Translations under genes and position numbers: made by a program
The notes under the pieces: generated by a model
The model's input: only the letters and a program-made list of their open reading frames with translations
What the model was told of the DNA's origin: nothing
Database searches by the model: none
NCBI GenBank assembly: GCA_029259535.1
Contig: JAPHEF010000003.1
Span: forward strand, 19,294 to 83,293
Direction of reading: 5' to 3'
DNA: 64,000 nt
DNA from: Alkanophaga liquidiphilum
GTDB lineage: Archaea > Halobacteriota > Syntropharchaeia > Alkanophagales > B39-G2
In this document: positions 8,368 to 15,782 of the stretch, one piece after another
How the letters are laid out: the number at the start of each line of letters is the position of its first letter
Numbering within the stretch: the first letter of the stretch is position 1

Positions 8368-9648
8368 CTACTCAAACTCCCTTTTGTCAACAACAAGTTT
8401 TGCGTCCTCATAAAGCTTGTCCACAAATTCAACACTCGCCCGCAGCTTTATGACTTCCTTAAGCTCGCTTTCGAGGGTCTTCCGCAACTCCTCGCTCCTG
8501 TCCTTGCTTTCAACCACGATTGTAAGCTCGTCAAGCGTCGCCGGGCGCTCAATCACCATTTGGAACCTCCCAAGCTCGGGATGACGTCGTAACACGCTCT
8601 CAACCTGCGAAGGCACTACGAACATGCCTCTAACCTTGACGACGTCGCTTACACGCCCCACAATCTTCAGCAGTCTCGAAGAGCTCCTACCGCATTCGCA
8701 GACGCCCTCTTCAAGCCCTGCTGCGAGGTCGCCTGTTCTGTATCTAAGTAGAGGCATGCTCCTGCGTTGTAAGAACGTAGCAACGACCTCACCCGGCTCT
8801 CCCGGCGGCACATGCTCCCCAGTTTTCGGGTCAATTAGCTCCAAAACGATGTCCTCGTAAATATGCAAGCCTCTGACCTTGCCGCTCGCCGCCGCGGGGC
8901 ACTCCCTCGCCATTATGCCTACTTCCGCCGCTGCATATATTTCCATGGGCGCAAGCCCGAAGAGCGCATTAAGCTCCCGCTTCAGGCTGTCAGGCACTGC
9001 TTCCCCCGTAAAGACGCCAACTCTCAGCCGTAAATCCTGTTTCGGCTTTAAGCCAAGCTCTTGCGCACGTTTGCCAATCTGCATTAAGAAACTCGGCGTG
9101 CCCACGAACGCCGTCACGGAGGCAGCCCGCATCACCTGTATGTGCATGTCGGTGAAGCCCGTGCCCGCAGGAATGACCGCAGCGCCAATCCTGCGACAGG
9201 CATCGTCGAAAACCGTGCCGGCGGGCACCCAGTTATATGCAAATGCCACGTCCACGACGTCGCCCGCTCGGACGCCGCACGTGTAGAAGCATGCCGCACA
9301 CATTTCCACGGTATTTTCCAGCTCGTCCTTCGTCAGCGGGTAAAAAATGGGACCGGGTGATATAAAGATCCTTACAACTTCATCTGGCGGCACCGCCAGG
9401 AATTCGCCAAACGGCGGCTTCTCCCGCTCGTTCTCTATAATTTCAAGCTTTGAAATCATTGGAACCTTTTCGAAGAAGTCATCAAGATTCTTAATGTCCT
9501 CAGGACGTAGCCCTCGCTCATCGAACTGCCGGCGGTAGTAAGGCGAATGCTCATAGGCATATTTGACGTATTTGAGCAGCAGTTTTTCTTGATGCGCTCG
9601 CAACTTCTCAGGCGGCAGCGCTTCCACATCAGGACGCCAAAACTCCAT
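8368..9648 (-). CDS. PaaK-like protein with complete C-terminal domain but altered P-loop
   Basis: A protein of 426 residues. The fold is complete: N-terminal helices, 'EIYAAAEVGIMARECPA', 'RYRTGDLAAGLEEG', 'CECGRSSSRL', 'GRVSDVVKVRGMFVVPSQVE' and the terminal lysine region 'AKLVVDKREFE' all match PaaK. At the ATP loop, however, it has 'RIFISPGPIFYPLT' instead of a Ser-x-Gly-Thr-Thr-Gly sequence. Archaeal PaaK relatives with this kind of substitution do exist, so it may use a different nucleotide mode or act with the copy at 5891. It is co-transcribed with the other two. Confidence 0.82.
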   Translation of the reverse strand: MEFWRPDVEALPPEKLRAHQEKLLLKYVKYAYEHSPYYRRQFDERGLRPEDIKNLDDFFEKVPMISKLEIIENEREKPPFGEFLAVPPDEVVRIFISPGPIFYPLTKDELENTVEMCAACFYTCGVRAGDVVDVAFAYNWVPAGTVFDDACRRIGAAVIPAGTGFTDMHIQVMRAASVTAFVGTPSFLMQIGKRAQELGLKPKQDLRLRVGVFTGEAVPDSLKRELNALFGLAPMEIYAAAEVGIMARECPAAASGKVRGLHIYEDIVLELIDPKTGEHVPPGEPGEVVATFLQRRSMPLLRYRTGDLAAGLEEGVCECGRSSSRLLKIVGRVSDVVKVRGMFVVPSQVESVLRRHPELGRFQMVIERPATLDELTIVVESKDRSEELRKTLESELKEVIKLRASVEFVDKLYEDAKLVVDKREFE

Positions 9649-9657
9649 AACGCATCC

Positions 9658-9930
9658 CTAAATATCGATAACGGCGCCCAACTCTTGCGCCCGCTTCACG
9701 GCTTCGTCCCGCTCGTAAAACCACTCCACAGCCTTGCCCTTTGCGACTTTTATTGACATGTTGCCGACAAGCTCCACAATCACGTATTTGGGAAAAGGTT
9801 TAAGAGACGGGGGGTCCTCTCGAATCATCACCCGCCGCCTCGTGCTCTTCATTATGCCCATGCACACCTGCTTCCCGCCGCTGATGATTTCCACCAAAAT
9901 GAGCTTTGGTGTCGCTGTCTGCGCCTGCAT
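9658..9930 (-). CDS. Unknown 90-aa protein in the aromatic/aldehyde cluster
   Basis: I do not recognise this protein. It is 90 residues, mostly beta-strand-like in the first two thirds ('LILVEIISGG', 'YVIVELVGNMSIKVAKG'), then a helix with 'EWFYERDEAVKRAQELG'. It has a single cysteine. It lies between the Fe-S protein gene and the PaaK-like genes with 9- and 11-base gaps, so it belongs to the same operon. The compositional pattern is that of a genuine protein, and it may be a small subunit or accessory factor. Confidence 0.65.
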   Translation of the reverse strand: MQAQTATPKLILVEIISGGKQVCMGIMKSTRRRVMIREDPPSLKPFPKYVIVELVGNMSIKVAKGKAVEWFYERDEAVKRAQELGAVIDI

Positions 9931-9941
9931 ACTCGAGCCCC

Positions 9942-11171
9942 CTAAAGGGCGTTCGCCAACAGCTCCACGAGGTCAAGCACCTCGATGCTCTTACCGGAGG
10001 CTGCGACCGCGTCCTTGAAGTTGTGCACGCAGAACGGGCACGGCGTGACTAAGGTTTGAGCACCAGTCTCTTCAACCTCTTTCAGGCGTTCGATTGCCGT
10101 CCACACGGCGAAGTCATCGAATGCCGCCTTCACGCCTCCGCCAGAGCCGCAACACCAGCTCTGCTCCCTGTTCCTCTTCATCTCCACGAGTTCCACACCT
10201 GGCACCGCTTTTACAAGCTCACGTGGCGGCTCGTAGACAGCGGCAAAGCCCAAATGCCGCCCGAGGTGGCAAGGGTCGTGGTATGTGACCTTCCTCTGTA
10301 TTTCCTTGAATTTCAGCTTCCCCTCCTTAACGAGCTGCGGCAGATATTCCGAGACGTGCAGGCACTCGAATCCGAGGTCGCCGAAAAGCTGCGGATAGTC
10401 CTCCTTGAACGTGCGGTAGCAGCCCGCACAGGAGAAGATGACGGTCTTCACGCCCATCTGCTTCAGCGTTTCGACATTATGCTTTGCGGTTTCGACAGCC
10501 GCTGATTTCTGCCCGGTGCGCAACAGCGGCGAGCCGCAGCACCACTCGTCGCTCATGACGCCGAAGTCCACGCCCGCAGCTTTTAGCAACTTCACCGTCG
10601 AAACAGCAATGCTCGGCTCTCGGTAAGATGATGTGCAGCCGACGAAGTAGATAACTTCGGCATTCTTCACGGGCGGCTCTCCGACGTCGGACGACGCAAA
10701 ACACGCCCGCCGCTTTTCGTGCGGCTCGTTGTAGGGGTTGTGGTTGAGCTTGATGCTCTCAGCAAACGCCTTCTGTGCAGGGAGCGGTCCCCAGCCAAGT
10801 TCTTCAGAAAGGACCGTCCGTAACGCCTCGAAGGCTTCGACGTGGTCGATGCCCATGACGTCGGTGCCCTGTGTAACGTGCCCTTTACACTGCTGCCGGC
10901 AGCCGCCGCACACCGTGCACGCATAAATGATCTCGAGGAGGCGTTCTGACGGCTCCTTTATGTCGCGCTCGGCGATTGCCCGTAGCGTTTCCAGCCTGCC
11001 GGAGCCGTAGTAAGCTTCGTATTTGAAATACTCACCGCTCGGGCATATCGGCAATGGTGCGCCGAGCTTGTGATAATTCACGAAGTGGCAAGTTCGCTCC
11101 TTGCCGCAGCGATATGCCCATGCCGCATACTTGCGCAGCGACTCTATGACGTTTTCAAGAATCGTGACCAT
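9942..11171 (-). CDS. CCG-domain Fe-S oxidoreductase subunit (HdrD/GlpC/LutA-like)
   Basis: A protein of 409 residues. A single cysteine cluster motif 'CTVCGGCRQQC' lies near residue 85, and two cysteine-rich CCG domains follow ('WCCGSP' plus 'SCAGCY' in the first; 'DPCH', 'WCCGSGGG' and 'CPFC' in the second). CCG domains bind the unusual clusters of heterodisulfide reductase subunits and of glycolate/lactate oxidase Fe-S subunits. The gene is 13 bases downstream of the flavin oxidase, so it most likely takes electrons from that flavin and passes them to a quinone, thiol or ferredoxin pool. An additional N-terminal segment with cysteines (about residues 22-43) is unusual. Confidence 0.88.
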   Translation of the reverse strand: MVTILENVIESLRKYAAWAYRCGKERTCHFVNYHKLGAPLPICPSGEYFKYEAYYGSGRLETLRAIAERDIKEPSERLLEIIYACTVCGGCRQQCKGHVTQGTDVMGIDHVEAFEALRTVLSEELGWGPLPAQKAFAESIKLNHNPYNEPHEKRRACFASSDVGEPPVKNAEVIYFVGCTSSYREPSIAVSTVKLLKAAGVDFGVMSDEWCCGSPLLRTGQKSAAVETAKHNVETLKQMGVKTVIFSCAGCYRTFKEDYPQLFGDLGFECLHVSEYLPQLVKEGKLKFKEIQRKVTYHDPCHLGRHLGFAAVYEPPRELVKAVPGVELVEMKRNREQSWCCGSGGGVKAAFDDFAVWTAIERLKEVEETGAQTLVTPCPFCVHNFKDAVAASGKSIEVLDLVELLANAL

Positions 11172-11184
11172 TTTACCACCTCAC

Positions 11185-12615
11185 TCACACAAAGACCTTT
11201 CCGGGGTTCATTATGTCGTGCGGGTCGATGAGGTCTTTGATTGCCTTCCAGAGCTTTGCGTAATTGCCCATCAGCGGGAGGGCTGCGCTCATGTTTCCGG
11301 GGTTCGGTCTGAAGTAAGCGTAGGCGCCCATTTCGATGATTTTCTGGTGATATTCGTCGGTGAAGTTGATGAGTTTTTGCCGCTCCTCCTCGTTGGTCGG
11401 ATCGAACCATGTTTCGACTTCATAATAGCAACTCTGCCCGTGCTTGCAGTAGTCAAATGGCGCAATGAACCAGCCGCACGTGTCGTAGTCAAGCCCGTGT
11501 TTCAGCCAGAGCTTCTTTGTCTCCTCATGATACACCGGAGCCAATTTCATCTGAGCGAAGAACGGCACCGCATAGTAGCTACCGAGGCGGAACCACGAAG
11601 CGACGTCCCTTGGATATGTCATCTCGTTGACCAAGTCCTCAGGCATCGGGAATATCTCGCCGCCCGCCACGTAGTTGGAATTCTTCACGATATTCTCCGC
11701 CATTTCCCTCTCCCATTCCATCCGCCCTTTCGTCTCCTCGGTGCTTTCGATGGCGAGCCAGACGACGTATTCGCCCCACGTGCCCTTGAACTCGAAGACG
11801 TCTTCCGCTCGACCTGAGAAAATCATAGCGAAGCCGAGCCAGTGCATGCCCATGCAACTCGTGCCGATTTCGTATTTGCCGAATTCAAGAATCACACGCA
11901 CGAGCTCGTTCAAGTCGTCGTAACCCGCAACGACCCAGTCCTTAATGTCGCAATACGGGAAGAGCTTTGCGCACATTTTTGTGATGACGCCCATGGTGCC
12001 GGGTTGGTTCTGGAAGAGCCCTGTCAAGTCGGGACCCTGCCCATATCTCAAATACGGACCGGGCGAGTTCGGGAAGCCCCAAGAGCCCGTGTATAAGACT
12101 TCGCCGTTGGGCAGGACAACCTCCATGGAGAGCACGTTCTCGATACCATCTTTCCACTGGTGGTGGTAAAGCCCTCGGAGCGAGTAGTTTGCGACTGCGG
12201 ACGCCGTCGCCGGGCATCCCGGAACTGCGGGGCGGACGCCATGTTTCAAACACTCTGAAGCGAGCTGCGCGATCGTGACGCCGGGCTCGATGACGCATGC
12301 CATCATTTCAGTGTTAATCTCAAGGATGCGGTTCATCTTCCGCATGTCCAGCATGATGCCGCCCTGCGTGGGGATGCAGAGCCCTCTGACGTTAATTCCG
12401 GCGCTGTAAGGGATCACTGGGATGCGCTCTCGGTATGCGAGCCGCATCACCGCTTGCACTTCCTCTCTTGACTTCGGGCGGACGACGTAGTCTGGACGCA
12501 TCGGTGGCACGAACGGCCATTGCTGGTCCCTTGCATACGTCCAAAGCACTTCTTCGTCGTCAGTTACGTTCTCCTCTCCAACAATATCCTCCAAATGTCT
12601 AACTAATCTACTCAT
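11185..12615 (-). CDS. VAO/PCMH-family FAD-linked oxidase (4-cresol dehydrogenase-like)
   Basis: A protein of 476 residues. The PP-loop FAD-binding region ('VVRPKSREEVQAVMRLA', 'PVIPYSAGINVRGL', residues 45-79) is followed by 'MEVVLPNGEVLYTG' and 'YGQGPDLTGLFQN..GTMGVITKM', which closely recall 4-cresol methylhydroxylase and vanillyl-alcohol oxidase. The chain ends 'DPHDIMNPGKVF', the usual family terminus. Such enzymes oxidise para-substituted phenols or alcohols to aldehydes. The bacterial enzyme uses a cytochrome; here the adjacent CCG Fe-S protein is the likely acceptor (inference). A glycolate/lactate dehydrogenase role is the main alternative. The ATG follows a GGGTGG site. Confidence 0.85.
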   Translation of the reverse strand: MSRLVRHLEDIVGEENVTDDEEVLWTYARDQQWPFVPPMRPDYVVRPKSREEVQAVMRLAYRERIPVIPYSAGINVRGLCIPTQGGIMLDMRKMNRILEINTEMMACVIEPGVTIAQLASECLKHGVRPAVPGCPATASAVANYSLRGLYHHQWKDGIENVLSMEVVLPNGEVLYTGSWGFPNSPGPYLRYGQGPDLTGLFQNQPGTMGVITKMCAKLFPYCDIKDWVVAGYDDLNELVRVILEFGKYEIGTSCMGMHWLGFAMIFSGRAEDVFEFKGTWGEYVVWLAIESTEETKGRMEWEREMAENIVKNSNYVAGGEIFPMPEDLVNEMTYPRDVASWFRLGSYYAVPFFAQMKLAPVYHEETKKLWLKHGLDYDTCGWFIAPFDYCKHGQSCYYEVETWFDPTNEEERQKLINFTDEYHQKIIEMGAYAYFRPNPGNMSAALPLMGNYAKLWKAIKDLIDPHDIMNPGKVFV

Positions 12616-12624
12616 ATGACCACC

Positions 12625-13311
12625 CTATCGTAACGGCCAAGTCACCTCCCTCAGCCACTTCTGGAATCTGTCCTTGCTCATCAATAAGAAGCCCTTCATC
12701 GTCGGTGGTAGCGGAAACATGTCGAAGCGTCTCGGCTTGAGATGCCAATTGTCGTAGAGGATGCCTGCTGCTGCGTCCACATCATCAGGATAAGACCGAG
12801 GTTCGTAAATCCGCTGCTCCGAGAGTGGCTTGTCCTGCTCCACGGTCGGAGCGTTCGCAAAGTCTTCGAGGTATAAAGCTTCGACGTGCAGCTTCCGGCT
12901 CTTGTCAGGTCTCGTCGGCGCAATCGCTTCATGCATCAGCTTGATGCCCTCTTCGAGGGGATATTGCTTGAATATTTCAGTAACAGGCACGTCGAGCGTC
13001 GGGTGCTTTATCCCGGCAAGGTCAAGCTCCTCGTAAGTCACAGAGTAGCCGTAGTCCACGAAGTTAAGGTGCACGTGTTTTATGTTTCTTGCCTCATCGA
13101 GCCAGCACGTGACGACCTCCGCTTTCATTCCGAGGAGCATTCGCTTCTCGGACGCTGCTGGTCTGATTTTATATACGATCCACGGCCAGAACTCGCCATA
13201 CGCGGGCGTGTCCGGCGGAATCTTGCCCTCCTTTGCCTGCACGTTCTTCTCGACCGCCTCTTTCGCCCTGAAAATGATTTCTTCGACCAGTTCCTGTTCC
13301 GAAAATCCCAT
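12625..13311 (-). CDS. Unknown 228-aa protein, first gene of the flavin-oxidase operon
   Basis: I do not recognise a family. It is a soluble protein of 228 residues with no transmembrane segment and one cysteine ('VVTCWLDEARN'). It has many aromatic residues ('YGEFWPWIVYKI', 'ILYDNWHLKPRRFDMF'). It is the first gene after a clear promoter and is followed after nine bases by the flavin oxidase. Its position suggests a dedicated accessory or substrate-binding protein for that enzyme, but nothing in the sequence proves this. The ATG is preceded by GAGGTGG. Confidence 0.7.
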   Translation of the reverse strand: MGFSEQELVEEIIFRAKEAVEKNVQAKEGKIPPDTPAYGEFWPWIVYKIRPAASEKRMLLGMKAEVVTCWLDEARNIKHVHLNFVDYGYSVTYEELDLAGIKHPTLDVPVTEIFKQYPLEEGIKLMHEAIAPTRPDKSRKLHVEALYLEDFANAPTVEQDKPLSEQRIYEPRSYPDDVDAAAGILYDNWHLKPRRFDMFPLPPTMKGFLLMSKDRFQKWLREVTWPLR

Positions 13312-13349
13312 TAGACCACCTCAACCGCTGAGATTTTCATTAAATATAG

Positions 13350-13357
13350 TTATATAA
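13350..13357 (-). promoter_or_regulatory. TATA box for the 228-aa/flavin-oxidase/PaaK operon
   Basis: TTATATAA on the minus strand lies inside a very AT-rich patch (13341-13375), 39-46 bases before the ATG at 13311. Transcription would start about 15 bases before the ATG, leaving room for the GAGGTGG ribosome site. This separates the operon from the upstream AOR-ferredoxin pair. Confidence 0.6.
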
Positions 13358-13411
13358 TTTTCGGTTTATATTTTGCACATTGAGATGGCGTGCTCAGCCA
13401 CTGCAACGCCG

Positions 13412-13876
13412 CTATATAAGCTTCTCCACAGCTTTTTTCAAGTGTTCGTCACGCATTCCGTCAACAATTTCTTCGAAAGTCGCCAGCTTCAAAGCACTTT
13501 CAGGGCAGAATTTTATACATTGCGGCTCGCCACCGCAGAGGTCGCAGGCGACAGGAAGCTCGGCGTCGGGCTTCAGTATCAGCACGCCGAACTCGCAGGC
13601 TTCGACACACACGCCGCACGCCGTGCAGTTCTCCTCGGCAACGCTGAGCACGCCGTTCTCGTCGGCGCTTAACGCCTCGTTCGGACAGGCAGCGACGCAC
13701 GGCGGCTCATTGCAGAAATGGCAAGCAAACGCTATCGAAAAGCCTGGACTCTCCTTTATAACCCTTATTCTCGCCTTTTCAGGGTTAAATACCCGTTCCT
13801 TCACGCCTGAGCAAATGAGTTCGCAAAGGCAGCAGCCCGAACACTTCTCAGGGTCCGAAATAACATATTTCCGCAT
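13412..13876 (-). CDS. Polyferredoxin subunit of the aldehyde oxidoreductase
   Basis: A protein of 154 residues from the ATG at 13876 (GTG starts at 13885 and 13882 are alternatives; GGTGG just before the ATG favours the later start). Four cysteine groups are visible: 'CSGCCLCELIC', 'CHFCNEPPCVAAC', 'CTACGVCVEAC' and 'CDLCGGEPQCIKFC', enough for four [4Fe-4S] clusters. Polyferredoxins of this type accompany tungsten aldehyde oxidoreductases and take their electrons. It follows the AOR gene directly. Confidence 0.9.
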   Translation of the reverse strand: MRKYVISDPEKCSGCCLCELICSGVKERVFNPEKARIRVIKESPGFSIAFACHFCNEPPCVAACPNEALSADENGVLSVAEENCTACGVCVEACEFGVLILKPDAELPVACDLCGGEPQCIKFCPESALKLATFEEIVDGMRDEHLKKAVEKLI

Positions 13877-13885
13877 CCGCACCAC

Positions 13886-15733
13886 CTAAACCGACAGCCC
13901 CAACTCTCTCAATTTCCCAGCAGTTGGCACGCCGCCTTCGTCCCAGCCTCGCAACCTGTAATACTCGCTCAGCCGCCGCTCGAACTCCTCCCTGGGGATG
14001 ACCTCGCCACTCGCTGCACCCTTCGGCAGCGGCTCCTCGTAGAAACGGTCTGGCAGCCAGTCGTCCTCCTTACCCCGCAAACCTTCTCTGAGGTTGAATA
14101 GCCTTTCGAGGTTCCAAATACGTTCGCCGATACGTTCAAGCGTCTTAACCGAGAAATCAAAGCCGGTGACAAGAGAAATCAAAGATGCAAGCTCCTCCTT
14201 GCGTAGCAGGACGCCGAAAAACTTGCAGATGATAGCGGAGTCGAGAACTTGCATCCAATCTTCAAGCTCCTTCACCAGCCGCACCTTCTCAGAACTAAGC
14301 TCCAGTGGGTCGACGGTGACAATGGCGAGCGGCGTTGCCATGCCGAAATCCACGAGTGTCATTAACGCACCAAGATGGTCAGCGCCACGGTTTGCTGTTG
14401 CAAACGAAAGAGCGGCACCCTTCATAGCTCTCGGCTCATAGCCCGGGAACTCCAGGCCCTTAACATGCATTGCGTATTTCTCGGCACCCCTACCGAGACG
14501 TTCAGCCGCCCGCTTCACGCCTTCCGCAAGGAGGTCGCCGACGCCCTCCCGCCTCGCAATTCTCTCTAAAAGTTCGATGACGATGTCGGCGTCGCCCCAC
14601 CGCAACTCCAGCCCGCCCGTCCTATCGGCATCCAAAACGCCCGCCTCGTAGCACTCCATGGCAAAACCGATGACGCCGCCCGCTGTGATGCCGTCCATTC
14701 CAAGTTCGTTGCAGAGGTTGTGCGCCTTCATCAGAGCATTGAGGTCGTAACAGCCGCATCTCCCCGCTAAAGTGTTTATGTGCTCATATTCGGGACCCTC
14801 GCCGAGCTCGTCAGCATATTTTCCTTCTGGGATCCTGGAGAGACGCCCGCAGCCTATGGGGCAGCCGAAGCACGCCGACTTCTTTAGCACAAGGCTTTCC
14901 CTTATGCTTTCTTGGTCAATAGGCTCGATTTCCTCATAGTCAAACTGTAATTTGAAATTATGCGTCGGGAAGCCGCCGATGGCGTGCACATAAGAGACGA
15001 TACTGGCGGTGCCGTAAGTACTTAGTCCAATGGCGAGCGTTTCATATCTGCCGAGTTCCCGCAGCCTGTCGAGCAGTTTCATGAGTCCATCGAAGTCGCT
15101 CACCTGCACGTCCTTCGTGCCACGAACTGCAATGGCTTTGAGCCTCTTAGCGCCCATGACGGCGCCGAGCCCGCAACGCCCGGCGGCTCTCGTCGAGTCG
15201 TTTATTATGGCGGCGAACCTCACGAGGTTCTCGCCAGCAGGTCCGATGCACGCGACCTTCACTTTACGGTCGCCTAACTCCTCTCTCAGGATTTTCTCGG
15301 TTTCGGTGGCCGAGCTGCCCCAGAGGTGGGAGGCATCTCTGAGCTCGACGCCGCCGTCGCGGATGACGAGCGCCGTCGGCTTCGCGGCGACGCCCTCGAT
15401 AATAACGCCGTCGTAGCCCGCGAATTTCAGCTCGGCGCCGAAGTGCCCGCCGGCGCTCGCCGCGCCGAAAAGCGACGTCAGCGGGGATTTCGCAACGACG
15501 TCGTACCGCCCCGCCGTCGGCGCCGCCGTCCCGGTCAGCGGCCCCGTCATGAAAACCAACTTGTTTTGCTCCCCCAGCGGGTCTATTCCTGGGGGAACTT
15601 CGTCACAGAAAAGCTTGAGCGCAACGCCACGCCCGCCGAGGAAAGCTTTTGCCAGACTTTCATCCAGCGGCTCTTTTTTTATTTTCCCGCCGCTCAGGTT
15701 CACTCTTAGGATGCAGTTTGCGTAGCCATGCAT
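13886..15733 (-). CDS. Tungsten-containing aldehyde:ferredoxin oxidoreductase (AOR family)
   Basis: A protein of 615 residues, the normal AOR length. It oxidises aldehydes to carboxylic acids with a tungstopterin and a [4Fe-4S] cluster. The N-terminal tungstopterin fold is clear ('FLGGRGVALKL', 'GPLTGTAAPTAGRYDV', 'SLFGAASAGGHFGAELK'). Three cluster cysteines are in 'CFGCPIGC' near residue 288, and the fourth is probably in 'AIICKFFG' near residue 506. Its ferredoxin partner is encoded immediately downstream. The neighbouring flavin oxidase and PaaK-like proteins fit a path alcohol, aldehyde, acid, CoA ester. It is transcribed divergently from mutS. Confidence 0.94.
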   Translation of the reverse strand: MHGYANCILRVNLSGGKIKKEPLDESLAKAFLGGRGVALKLFCDEVPPGIDPLGEQNKLVFMTGPLTGTAAPTAGRYDVVAKSPLTSLFGAASAGGHFGAELKFAGYDGVIIEGVAAKPTALVIRDGGVELRDASHLWGSSATETEKILREELGDRKVKVACIGPAGENLVRFAAIINDSTRAAGRCGLGAVMGAKRLKAIAVRGTKDVQVSDFDGLMKLLDRLRELGRYETLAIGLSTYGTASIVSYVHAIGGFPTHNFKLQFDYEEIEPIDQESIRESLVLKKSACFGCPIGCGRLSRIPEGKYADELGEGPEYEHINTLAGRCGCYDLNALMKAHNLCNELGMDGITAGGVIGFAMECYEAGVLDADRTGGLELRWGDADIVIELLERIARREGVGDLLAEGVKRAAERLGRGAEKYAMHVKGLEFPGYEPRAMKGAALSFATANRGADHLGALMTLVDFGMATPLAIVTVDPLELSSEKVRLVKELEDWMQVLDSAIICKFFGVLLRKEELASLISLVTGFDFSVKTLERIGERIWNLERLFNLREGLRGKEDDWLPDRFYEEPLPKGAASGEVIPREEFERRLSEYYRLRGWDEGGVPTAGKLRELGLSV

Positions 15734-15782
15734 CGTTCTACGTTGCGTTCGAAATTTTTAATATTATTACAATTTGCTTATA

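Noticed and set aside
11101..11817. 238-codon plus-strand frame across the flavin-oxidase region
   Set aside because: Antisense shadow in GC-rich DNA; the minus-strand oxidase has complete family motifs.
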